DNA from: Calonectria ilicicola
Taxonomy: Eukaryota > Ascomycota > Sordariomycetes > Hypocreales > Nectriaceae
DNA: 64,000 bases
Direction: 5' to 3'
Assembly: GCA_020809705.1 (NCBI GenBank)
Contig: CP085826.1
Location: forward strand, 3,782,001 to 3,846,000
Each line of letters opens with the position of its first letter. The first letter of the stretch is position 1. The position numbers and the translations under genes were made by a program. Below the pieces are notes generated by a model that saw nothing but the letters and a program-made list of their open reading frames with translations, was not told where the DNA came from and ran no database searches. Shown here one piece after another: positions 12,401 to 21,148 of this stretch.

Positions 12401-12843
12401 GGCGGTTCACACAGGACTCAGTTGTTTACACCGTCATGCCAGCACAATATCAACCTGGCTACTTCCCAAATACATTTAACAACATTGGTCATAATCTACC
12501 AGCGACCCCCATGGGTGTCCAGTCAATGGGTCAGAACTACAACCATGCGGGTGGAATGCCTGTCACAACTGCACCTTTTATGCAAACGACTGGGCAGTAC
12601 ATAACTATCCAAAACAATGGACTAGAGCAATTTCCTCAAATGAACACGAACGCACTTGGTCTGCAGAACCAAGTTGCTGGACCTTTGGGACATATGGGCT
12701 ACGAAGGAATCATCGACCAGTCAAGTGGCCATGCAAGCCCGTTTAGTGGGCATGGATCAATGTCACCGTATACACACTCTCCAAATCAGAATGTTCATAA
12801 CGGAGACAATCTATGGGGCACCGACAAGCGCATGTATGGATGA
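9427..12843 (+). CDS. large C2H2 zinc-finger protein
   Basis: Intronless gene for a 1138-residue protein, probably a nuclear DNA-binding regulator. The frame stays open from 9373, but the ATG at 9427 (ACGATGACT, product MTSTTFTYPP) is the better start because the upstream codons look like leader. The first 600 or so residues are Ser/Thr/Pro-rich and likely disordered. An acidic run of eight aspartates lies near residues 635-648. Clustered zinc fingers occupy about residues 780-925: FECQLCYQTKKF with HVHED, CTWDKC with HENEGH, CDVEGC with HLVREH, and CRFCGKVF with HLAKHM. Several have atypical spacing. The tail is rich in Gln, Pro, Met and Asn. The architecture matches conserved but poorly studied filamentous-fungal C2H2 proteins. 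No target genes can be inferred. Confidence 0.9.
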   Translation: MTSTTFTYPPANLHDQDHTSTPHHPSDQHRPSTGSIDSAHLPSVLSRVNSESVSPSVNHLETPNYHSSDFSDIDEDPFFGADFGAGEVGDPIFLDDHTVGLDSSLFPSDTPSTESGQSNNDDMSTYPLTPEHTASIHTISPRSEARGALKLSISEEMSASISPQELQKPFTSDPVLPQPSQLTPSQSSSCRSSEDGLAPAPVSMQAQSPRVTVSFWGKESDTLIHTAERSFEDSPTTVRGGFQSAGDLISSNGEVHSVPRDSMGIWQPNSSTGQAGLDPESRPSDELNSSINEMATRREMNEKNEVVGQWLSNKMNDLSIAPGEAPADQIKQADQKRESEDNVPLGNETRNLAQPGQIYFTGNGGALTQADRDIIASSRAWADAPMDRNIRTESQRQQPESSQAAIERFERLCRDTDSIFSRAATWGTRRRSLPSVMDFNMEGGSTSGNIFKKFSISRQDRGGDRGNKQGTQPSSLLRDLRGLMRRPSAASLLKRTRDTNDEESNPGSDSRGSQDSKRESVSLLTPQARIGSWGKKPMPSINTALGMMGQNAASIGTTHSRSGSISATTVTSPKSPFGGLSVKSPLRRPRSKSDLPKGAAAIQADSHPSLVAMWRQSGGPPVANLAKPSANINADAEDDDDDDDDFADDIAMKGTANNIDNIKPDLAGFQQHVLELNPQLSTTNNYLVERIAHQQLTRYKQLLKAKVTHMGLGANCSSGTFCIALGGSATSLDLGGDTRELDPLSAVDDEDGTPAEGKITNESFPQDIPMPPTSRLPAEFECQLCYQTKKFQKPSDWTKHVHEDVQPFTCTWDKCREPKIFKRKADWVRHENEGHRHLEWWTCDVEGCHHQCFRRDNFLQHLVREHKFAEPKIKTKAAIKKAGGGDPTWMKVEQCHMETSVRPQEEPCRFCGKVFPTWKKLTVHLAKHMEAISLPVLRLVAEKAKELSADTVISPVQDLPPRPMLPTPVRTTAPMQFPTPVQPQMSPNNQQGRFTQDSVVYTVMPAQYQPGYFPNTFNNIGHNLPATPMGVQSMGQNYNHAGGMPVTTAPFMQTTGQYITIQNNGLEQFPQMNTNALGLQNQVAGPLGHMGYEGIIDQSSGHASPFSGHGSMSPYTHSPNQNVHNGDNLWGTDKRMYG

Positions 12844-14867
12844 AACGGAAACAGCTGCTTGGAGGGGCTTTGATGGCGAAATGTTTGACTTTGGTATTAT
12901 CTTTCCTGATACATTTTTTTCTTCTTCGTTTTGGGGGACTTGAAAATGGAGAAACAGATCCGGGGCAATATTTTGGTTGCTTGGGTGTTGGTATATCAGG
13001 TTAAGACGGAATGTTTTGTGGGTTTGGAGGCGCTGAGGGCGGACACAATTGCATGGGTAGTGCATTGTCTGACTCGGATTCATATCGACGCCGGTTGTTT
13101 GCCTGACGGCTCATGCCGATGATGCCCGGCTTGTTTGTTTGGAGGAAAGGACTTTACGATGAACATTGATGATAGCGTTAGTGAATGGAATGGGAAGCTC
13201 CGAAGGCAGAGAAGGGAATCACATGGATATGGCGCTTTTAGGTTATTTATGGGATGAATCCGAACTTATTCAAACAATACCGAGACGACCGATGACCCTG
13301 TTTATAACCGAGCTGAGCCTATTATAGTTAATGCCAAGAATGGCTGGCGTAGGTGGTTGGCAGTGTGTTGTGTTTGGATTATTACGACTTGGACGCGTAG
13401 CAAAACAGTGAACTGAGTCGTGAAGGAGGCGAGAGGCGGGGTGGGGAGGGAGTGGAGAAGAGAGCGAGCGATGAGGCGCCAGGGCTGTGACTTGGCATTG
13501 TCAGAGGTTGATGAATTGATGGGATGACGGGGGGATGAGTGACTGGGATGATATTATTGGCAACAGGCCAGTCCACAGAATTACTTGAATTGCGACACCA
13601 AGCAAACCAAACTTGAAAATGGCTTCGACGTTGCGACCAATCTGGCAAGCTGGGCAGCGAGTCGGGGAGTCGTCCTTTTTGGGCGCCGGCGATCCGTAGA
13701 TAGCGTGAGATGGGGGAAGCGGGGAGCGGCGAGAGAACCACAGATGGCTGTGCCACATTACCGAGATTTGGATGGCGCGTCGCTTGGTAGCTACGGCCCA
13801 TATCTAGAAGCGTGGCGCCAGAGGTAGCCGGGTTTGTTAGAGGGATAATAACATCATAACAGGGCCTGGACATTGTTGAGCAGCAGGCTCGCCGGGCCGG
13901 GTGCTTGGAGATGCAGGATGGGGCACGGCTATGGCCATGATTGCGAGCCATGGAAGCTGAATTGAGACGCACGGGCTGGCACGGGTGGGATGAACGGTGG
14001 TGTTCTGGACAAGACAAGACTGAAGATGTTCAGATCATCAGAAGCACCGAGGCACCAAGCGCGACGATGTGATGAGTGAATGATGATGGCAGGCCATGGG
14101 ATCCTGGTCGAAACCAGGCCAGGGGTGCCTGGCACGTACTATGTATGGAACACGCCGTTCTGGAGCGGTTGACGGTTCAGGGCTACCACCCACTATTCAT
14201 TCCATGGAATCATGATGTGGGCAAAGTCATGGCTACGGCTGTCCAAGGCAGAGAAGAAAAAAAGGTCTTGGATGTGGTACGGTGAGCGTGGTTGGTCCAC
14301 CTGGGTTTTCTAGGAAGGGGAGGGTGGAGGATCGCCGGGATCAGCGGTCCCCAGCACGATGCCGGCTCGGTCGATGAAATGGAAGAAGAGTACGATGGAT
14401 AGTAGTAATTACAATGCTGGGCAAGGATAGCGGATGAGATGGAGATGATGGTCGGTCCGGACAGCGGCGAAGGATCCTTCGGCTACGGGCACGGCGAAGC
14501 ACAAGCCAAGGCGGCCGTGGCTGTCGACATCGAAATCAAAACCAGATGAAATCAGTTCGCGGATAAACGATGCGACCTCTGCAGGGGACGTGTGAATTAA
14601 AGTTATGAACGGCCGGGTCGCTGGCTGGAGCATATCTCTCCCTGTTAGGCGCTGGAACCGGGTTTTATTCACAAGAAGCTTAGCTGGCGGCAAGTTTCAG
14701 ACGAGGACCGGGGACTGGCGCGTGGCGGGCCTTGGCGTGAGCCGGTTGGTTGGACAGGGGGGCCGCGAGAATGCCCCAAGGACTGGCGAGCCCACAAAGT
14801 CAACAACCAGCCGAGCCAGCTAATAAGTCAGCATTAACGGTTGATTTTTCGCCTCTGTACGATGGAT

Positions 14868-14908
14868 GCAGCAGCATCAGCAGCAGCAATAACAGCAGCA
14901 GCAGTAGC
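14868..14908. repeat. GCA trinucleotide microsatellite
   Basis: An imperfect run of GCA units (about a dozen, interrupted by GCATCA, ATAA and TA) in non-coding DNA between the zinc-finger and Flc-like genes. Confidence 0.8.
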
Positions 14909-15331
14909 TGCATGCTGGGCCATGCGAGGTTGGTGGCGTGCATGTGCGAAGACGGGCATCATCCGGCCGTCTGCTCGGCCCCTGACATATATCGTGCAGA
15001 TTGGGACTGGTGGTAAAATTTAGGTAGGTAGGTTGGTGGACATGATGCACTCAAGGCATCATTGTTAGAAACACAAACAGTCACACTCAACTCAGACAAA
15101 CATAACACAAGACACAAACGCCAGCAAAGTGTCTGGCTGGAGACACCTGAAGTTGGAATTGGCGATTCGTAGGCGAATGGAACATGGCCAACAACGAACG
15201 GCCAACCCGGGCGAGTGGATCGTCTCCCCCCCTGAGGCACGGCAACCAAGAACTGGATGGGAGAAAAAGACTGGTCCGTCCAGAGGGCAGCCCCCCGGTT
15301 AGCCCAGGAACGCCGCGCAAGGGGAGATGCC

Positions 15332-15380
15332 AGCCCCTGGCCCGTGGGCCCCGACGGACTGAGGGGCCAGGCCAGGGGCT
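15332..15380. repeat. 11-bp perfect inverted repeat in GC-rich patch
   Basis: AGCCCCTGGCC at 15332-15342 is exactly complementary to GGCCAGGGGCT at 15370-15380, with 27 bases between. It could form a stem in DNA or in a leader transcript, or be a coincidence of a GC-rich patch. Confidence 0.5.
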
Positions 15381-16358
15381 CCCCATCGGGTCCCCATCAG
15401 TCATCCGACTTGGCCTGTTCAGTGCACAACAGCGACTCGTAGGCCCCTTCTAGGCTGGATGGGCCCTGCGGGCAGTCCCTTGGCGCCGCTGCAGCACGTA
15501 CAGGAGGCCTGGGAACTGGGGGCCGGGGCCATGGCCGACCAACCACGCGCCGTCCATCCTTGCATGCGCCTGGTCTCCTTTTTCCTACTCCCTCCTCACT
15601 TCTTCGCCTCCCGCCAGCCTTTTTGTCATTCACTCAGACCGCATTGCATCCAAGCGTCCTCTCCTTCCCTCTGGCATCTGATCGTTTCTTTAGGTTCCTT
15701 TTGTATTTTTTCCTATACTCTCCTTTATTCCCTCTCTGGCATATTCCTCAAGGACATGCTGCATCGCTCGCGGCATTGTCGTTTTTTAGCATCGCAGTTC
15801 AGCATCATATAACACGAAATCGATCCCGCCTCGTATCTACAGCCGCATAGCGAATCCGACGCCGCACGCCGACCTCGCAAAAGTCCTTCATCACCCGAAG
15901 GACTTCTCACCCATACTCAATCCTCATCGACAGATTGGACGTCTACAGGCGTCCAGGCAATTCATTGCCCAGTCTTTTTTTCACTTCTTTCCAGGTTGAT
16001 CCTCGGCCATCTTCTTCTTTGCCTGGTTGCACCTCTTTGATCCAATACTAGACATTCCTTTTGTCCATTTACGCAACTTTTTCTCTCCAATTTTTTGTTA
16101 CAATTTTTTCTTATTTTGATACCAATTTTTGTCCCATCGACGATTTCAACCCCCCGATTCATCTCTCGAACCCAATCACCTGGATATACAACCGAAATCA
16201 TACCCCTTCCGCCTATACGACCTCCTACATCTGAAAAATTAAGGTGGACTTTTACCAACCGTGACGACTACATTTCCCGAGTCTGAAATAGAAACCGCTA
16301 TACCCCGAGCTACGAATTTCCTTGTTCGCCTTTCTACTTGACCGACATTATTGCAGCA

Positions 16359-18583
16359 ATGGCTCGAATTGGCTCGCGGTGGAGCCCCTGGAAGGTGGCA
16401 CTTGCTGCTGGGGCTCTTGCAACGGGCGTATTAGGTGGTAACGTTCTCGAGACCACTGGTTTTTCTGACTGTGGCTCAGCTTCTGATGTCACGGTCACTG
16501 CTTTGGATATCAAATATGACTCTAGCACTCAGAAAGTCGAGTTCAACCTGGCTGGCTCGAGTGGAAAGGAGCGCAGTAATGTGACGGCTCTCCTCAGTGT
16601 TACTGCCTATGGCAAGGAGATTTACAGCAACTCGTTCCAGCCCTGCGACAGTAAGAACTACATCAAAGAGCTCTGCCCTATTCCTTCTGGCGACTTTGCT
16701 GCCAGTGGCACCCAGGACATTCCCTCGCAGTACGCCGACATGGTTCCCGCCATTGCCTTTCAGGTTCCCGATATCGACGCTGAGGCCACTCTGAAGCTGG
16801 TTACCGATGATGGAACGGTTGCCTGCATTTTGGCTCAGGTCTCCAATGGCAAGACTGTCCACCTCAAGGGTGTTACCTACGCAGCTGTTGGCGTTCTCGG
16901 CGCTTCTCTCGCTCTACACGGTGCTTCTGCTGCTAGCTCTGCTATGTATGGAAGCAGTGCCGGCGCCGGCGTCCCCAGCCCCAGCTTTGCTGAGACTTTT
17001 GGTTGGTTCCAGGGCATGGCTATGAATGGTATGCTTTCTGTTAGCTATCCCACTGTCTACCGCAACTTCGCCAAGAACTTTGGATTTTCTGCTGGTATTA
17101 TCCCCTGGTCAGACCTTCAGACATCCATTGACAACTTCCGTGCGGCCACTGGTGGCAATCTCACTCTTGATAGCTTCCAGACGCTCCAGAACGCTACATT
17201 GGTTTACTCTGACAACACCACTAGCTCTACCAGCACCAAACGTGCTATTGGCGCAATGGGCGGCACTCTGTTCTCTCGAGATGAAGACACCGAAATTACC
17301 AACATCAAGCTCACAGTTTCTGGAATTACCGCCTACGCCCAACAGCTCAGTGTTCCTAAATCGAACACATTCATGACTGCTCTGCTTGTCGTTGCCATTA
17401 TTATTGCGGCCATCATTGTTGGAATTTTGCTTGTCAAGGTGATCCTCGAGTTTTGGGCCCTCTTCGGTAGCTTCCCGCAATCTTTGGCAGGCTTCCGCGA
17501 GCATTACTGGGGCTCCATTGCACGTGCCATCACTTCCCTGATCATGCTTCTGTATGGTCTTTGGGTGTTGTACTGTGTTTTCCAATTCACCAATGGCGAC
17601 TCTTGGGCCGCAAAGACGCTGGCCGGTGTTAGTCTCGCTGTTTTCACTGGCATTCTGGCATTTTTCTCGTACAAGATTTGGTCCACTGCCAAGAAGCTGA
17701 AGGAACAGGAGGGCAGCCCCTCTGGCCTGTACCAGAACAAGGAGCTGTGGACCAAGTACTCGCTCTTCTACGAATCTTACAAGAAGGATTACTGGTGGCT
17801 TTTTGTCCCCACCATCGTTTACCTTTTTGCCAAGGGCTGCACTCTTGCCGCTGGCGACGGCCACGGCATGAGCCAAACCATTGCCCAGCTGATTGTCGAG
17901 GCCATCATGCTGGGTCTACTGGTATGGAGCAAGCCTTATGAGCGCAAATCCGGTACCGTCATTGGCATCTCCATCCAAGTCGTCCGTGTTCTGTCTGTGG
18001 TCTGCATTCTCGTTTTTGTCGAACAGTTTGGTATTGAGCAGACCACCAAGACAGTCATGGGCATCGTCCTCATTGTTGTCCAATCTACCTTGACCGGCCT
18101 ACTTGTTATCCTCATCGCCTGGAACTCTATCAACCTCCTTTTCAAGGAGAACCCCCACCGCAAGCGCAGAAAGGAAATGGGTAAGTGGAAGCGATATAGA
18201 ACCCCTGAATGGTATTTACTAACAATTTCACAGAAAAGGCACAGCGCGACGTGGACACGCTCACCCCTCTCGACGCACGCAACTCTCTGCTTCTCGACCG
18301 CAAGTACGACGGCGACAACATCAACATGTTCCCGCTTTCCAAGGAGAAGGATGGGCACAGATCCTACATGCAAGACCAATTCTCGGAAGCTGAGCAAGGT
18401 CACAGGCCTGCGAACATGCCTAACCAATCGTTGGGTCCCGTGGAACACCATGACGGCAGGTCAAGTCTGATCGGGAGCGCTGCTCCAATGGGATGGTCCG
18501 ACAACACAGGCCACTGCGACCACTACAACTCGGATGGGCGATCAGACGGGTATAAAACTGGGGGTGGCTACAGAGGATATTAA
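16359..18583 (+). CDS. Flc/TRP-like membrane protein with ML-like domain
   Basis: Predicted 723-residue membrane protein of the fungal Flc/Pkd2 group (ML-like domain followed by TRP-like transmembrane domain). Members are linked to FAD import into the ER, calcium homeostasis and cell-wall integrity. Exons are 16359-18180 and 18234-18583; the intron starts GTAAGT, has TACTAAC and ends CACAG, and the join reads KEMEKAQRD. The start is the ATG at 16359 (GCAATGGC). An N-terminal signal peptide (about residues 1-27) precedes a lumenal ML-like domain (about 30-175) with several N-x-S/T sites and paired cysteines. About nine hydrophobic segments follow between residues 170 and 600, including YYRNFAKNF-type and YERKSG loops. 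The tail is cytosolic, hydrophilic and Gly/Asp/Ser-rich. Flc assignment is by family pattern; transport activity is inferred. Confidence 0.9.
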
Positions 18584-19021
18584 GGTGGCAGCAGCTTAAA
18601 GAGGTGGAGTTATAACCATATACCACGGGGTACATACATATATGCCTTGTACAGTCACGCCTATATACGTATTTGCTACAAGCATAAAAACAGCCGAAGT
18701 CATATGTTTCTCGGCTCTGGGGGGTTTATCTCACTTTCATTCATTTAGGGAGGGGACGGTTAAAGCGAGCCGAAGACTTGTTTACCATGGAAGCGAATTA
18801 CTTTTTTGTCACTTATAGAACCTTTTAACTTTGCACATTGTCGATGATAACCTTCATAAACTCTCATTACCATTTAGCTTCCAAACCCCTGGCGACCTCA
18901 CTGCCCTTCCCCCCCTTGTCCTGGAAAAAGAGCAGATAAATAAATGAGAACCAACAAGGACGCCCTCGTCTTGGTGTGTCTGTATGTACGTATGCATTTT
19001 TTGATCTGAGTTTTTTGTTGT
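18584..19021. other. convergent intergenic region
   Basis: Spacer between the 3' ends of the Flc-like gene (+) and the RNA ligase gene (-). It is AT-rich and holds presumably both 3' untranslated regions. No gene or repeat seen. Confidence 0.5.
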
Positions 19022-20233
19022 TCACTCTCCGTGCTTGAGGAGATAGGAATTAGATATGGCCTTGAAGCTAAACTGTCCATCCACGTGCTTCAGCACGATG
19101 CCCTCTCGCTTCCGCCCGTTGATGCCTTTGCCGTCGGCCCTCGCCACCAGGTCGGCCACGCTTGATGCCATCTCCCTGAGCGGCCGGTATCCCACGACGG
19201 GGACGTGCTTGACGCCCAGCCGCGGCGCCCACACCTCGTGGACCTCGCGCGGCGCCCACACCTCGTGGACCTCGCGCGGCGCCAGGTACCGCTGGGCGTC
19301 AATGTCCCACACGGCGAAGAGGTAGAACTCGTGGGCGCCCGGGGCGAAGCCCTCAAAGTTGGCCTGGATGCTGGATCCGCACAGCTCGCCCTGCAGAGCC
19401 AGGTTGCGGCCGCACCGGCCCAGCGCCGCGGGGATGCCGGCCGCCAGCGCCGTCCTCCAGAACAGCGGCATGCTGCGGTTCGTCTCGGCCACGTCCCGGT
19501 TGCGCGAGCACACGCCCACCCGGCCGCCGCAGGGCTGCTCGCTGGCCACGGCGCCCGCGGGCACCGGCGGGAGCAGGTCAAGGTACTTGCTGTCGCGGCG
19601 GACGAAGTAGACGGTCATGGATGAGCCGTCCATCTTGGTCGTCTCCTGGAAGACGTCTCCCCCGCGCTCGGCAAAGACGCCCGGCATGTTTTGCACACGC
19701 TCCTGGTCCGTCTTGGGAACGAAAATGGGGAAGTCGGCCATGTCGCCCTGCGCCTCTGGCCCTGCGCCGGGCACGGGCACGGGGGGCTTCTCGTACTTGC
19801 GGATGCTGAGCATGTCCTCGAAGCTCATGGATCGGAGCTTGGTCTCAAACTCGTCGGGGGCCAGCTCCGATTTTAGTTTCTCGACAATGCTAGAGACCTC
19901 TGGGACCTTGGATAATGGGAGGAGGAGCCCCTGCGAGATGGTCTTGCGGATGCGCACCGTCTTGATGCGGATATCGGCCGGTGCCGCTGTAGACTCAGAG
20001 CCTCCACTCTTACTGCTGTTACTGCTGGTCTTTGCTGCGAGAAAAGCCCATCGAGGGTCAGACCCAGGAAGAAGGCTGTCAATCTCGAGGTACAGGCCGA
20101 GGTCTCCCTGCTGAAACTCGCCCACGGCAACGACGCAGTTCCAGCCATCGACTGAGGCCGACTCGACCCGGTCAGCGCCTGCAATGGGCTCGAGGGCAGA
20201 GACGCGCCGGACGGTAGCAAGTTTCCGAGCCAT
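19022..20233 (-). CDS. RNA ligase, DRB0094-type family
   Basis: Intronless 403-residue protein matching the RNA ligase family typified by Deinococcus DRB0094, which seals RNA ends through a covalent lysyl-AMP intermediate. Residues 1-115 form the N-terminal OB-like module (EGADRVESA-like and GDLGLYLEIDSLLP segments, then KTVRIRKTISQGLLLPL). The nucleotidyltransferase core follows: motif I TKMDGSS with adenylated Lys200, GELCG near 282-286, motif III EFYLFAVWDI at about 302-311, motif IV REGIVLKH at about 376-383, and motif V SFKAISNSYLLK near the C-terminus. Residues 69-85 are a Ser-rich insert. Residues 321-338 are an exact in-frame duplication of nine residues. The gene is GC-rich with a TATA-rich stretch 40-80 bp upstream. 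The RNA substrate is unknown; this family is distinct from the fungal tRNA ligase Trl1. Confidence 0.88.
   Translation of the reverse strand: MARKLATVRRVSALEPIAGADRVESASVDGWNCVVAVGEFQQGDLGLYLEIDSLLPGSDPRWAFLAAKTSSNSSKSGGSESTAAPADIRIKTVRIRKTISQGLLLPLSKVPEVSSIVEKLKSELAPDEFETKLRSMSFEDMLSIRKYEKPPVPVPGAGPEAQGDMADFPIFVPKTDQERVQNMPGVFAERGGDVFQETTKMDGSSMTVYFVRRDSKYLDLLPPVPAGAVASEQPCGGRVGVCSRNRDVAETNRSMPLFWRTALAAGIPAALGRCGRNLALQGELCGSSIQANFEGFAPGAHEFYLFAVWDIDAQRYLAPREVHEVWAPREVHEVWAPRLGVKHVPVVGYRPLREMASSVADLVARADGKGINGRKREGIVLKHVDGQFSFKAISNSYLLKHGE
19221..19274. repeat. 27-bp tandem duplication inside RNA ligase gene
   Basis: Two identical 27-base units (19221-19247 and 19248-19274) sit side by side, followed by a partial third (CGCGGCGCC). 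On the coding strand each adds the nine residues EVHEVWAPR in frame, so the reading frame is kept. Confidence 0.95.
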
Positions 20234-21148
20234 CTTTTTCTATGAAAAGCAATACAATGTTGAATGTAAGTGGTGGGAACCCACCATGTAGTCACATATA
20301 TCTATATATACATGTATATTAGTGGCCGAGCTTACATGTCTTCGGAGATGTGACTCAGTCACTTAAGGTTGTTGGTTGCTAGGATGCTGTTCTAATTGAG
20401 CAGCGCATTAACCAACGTCCCCGAAGGCTGAGCTGCCTTGTTAGCTGGGCTGAGTCAGGTGCTGCGCAATTCAGCCTTAGCGTAAGCGGCCATGTTTTCA
20501 GTTAATTTTGATACACTAACGATAGCTGGTTCGTGCTGGATTGAGTCATCGGGGTGCTTCAGCTTGAATTACCTCTCTGATTGGTGAGGACGGGGCTTCT
20601 GCCTCTTTGTGCCGTTGTATGGCTTTCTGATCTACAGCTCAAATCCAGACTTCTGAACTCTTTGGAAACCGCTGTAGCAATGACTCTTGGCAGACCTTGC
20701 CTTGTTGCAACAACTGAAGCCCAAAGGGTTTGCTGCGAAACTGGACTTGCCGTGAATTGTGGCTCCGAAAATGTTAGACGTGTCAGATGCAGGACAAAAA
20801 CTTGCCCCTAACTGGGCCTTGTAATTAATTGTCGACGAATCTGATGAAATCTATTCTACTATCTAGTCACCCAAGTCCAAAGAATGACATGCATACTTTA
20901 TCCCCCAGTTCCATTCTGCCAACGCACCTTCATTTCTGATCAACCTTGCTGCTTAAAAGACATAAATCAAACCTAAGACTTCACTTGAAATCAAGTTACC
21001 GGCCACGGTTTCCCTTGGGCGGTGGAAAAAATGCCTTCCTGGCAAACCGGAATTGCTTAACATATTCACAACATCACAGCTCAATCGACGAGAATAATAA
21101 ACGACAATAAAAAGCGATTCTTGGTATTCACCACGCCAGTCTGATCCG
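20234..21148. other. intergenic region upstream of RNA ligase gene
   Basis: Non-coding spacer between the RNA ligase start and the 3' end of the Vps9 gene, both on the minus strand. It includes a TATA-rich run at about 20291-20315, upstream of the ligase. A short open frame at 20581-20811 (+) has no recognisable content. Confidence 0.5.

Larger units (their letters stand above)
12844..16358. other. long intergenic region upstream of Flc-like gene
   Basis: Over 3.5 kb without a supported gene. A 211-codon open frame at 13382-14017 (-) has an unnatural Ser/Pro/His composition and no domain, and was rejected. A GCA-type microsatellite lies at 14868-14908, a GC-rich patch with an inverted repeat at 15290-15390, and a C/T-rich tract from about 15560 to 16330. 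The C/T tract probably carries the promoter and leader of the gene at 16359. Confidence 0.5.

Noticed and set aside
13382..14017. 211-codon minus-strand ORF
   Set aside because: Composition is dominated by Ser, Pro, His and Arg in a pattern typical of antisense of G-rich DNA. No domain, signal or splice context supports it.
17109..17876. 255-codon ORF antisense to the Flc-like gene
   Set aside because: Shadow of a strongly coding exon on the plus strand; no independent start context or domain.
19090..19624. Long ORFs in other frames over the RNA ligase gene
   Set aside because: High GC removes stops in alternative frames; only the 403-residue frame carries the ligase motifs.
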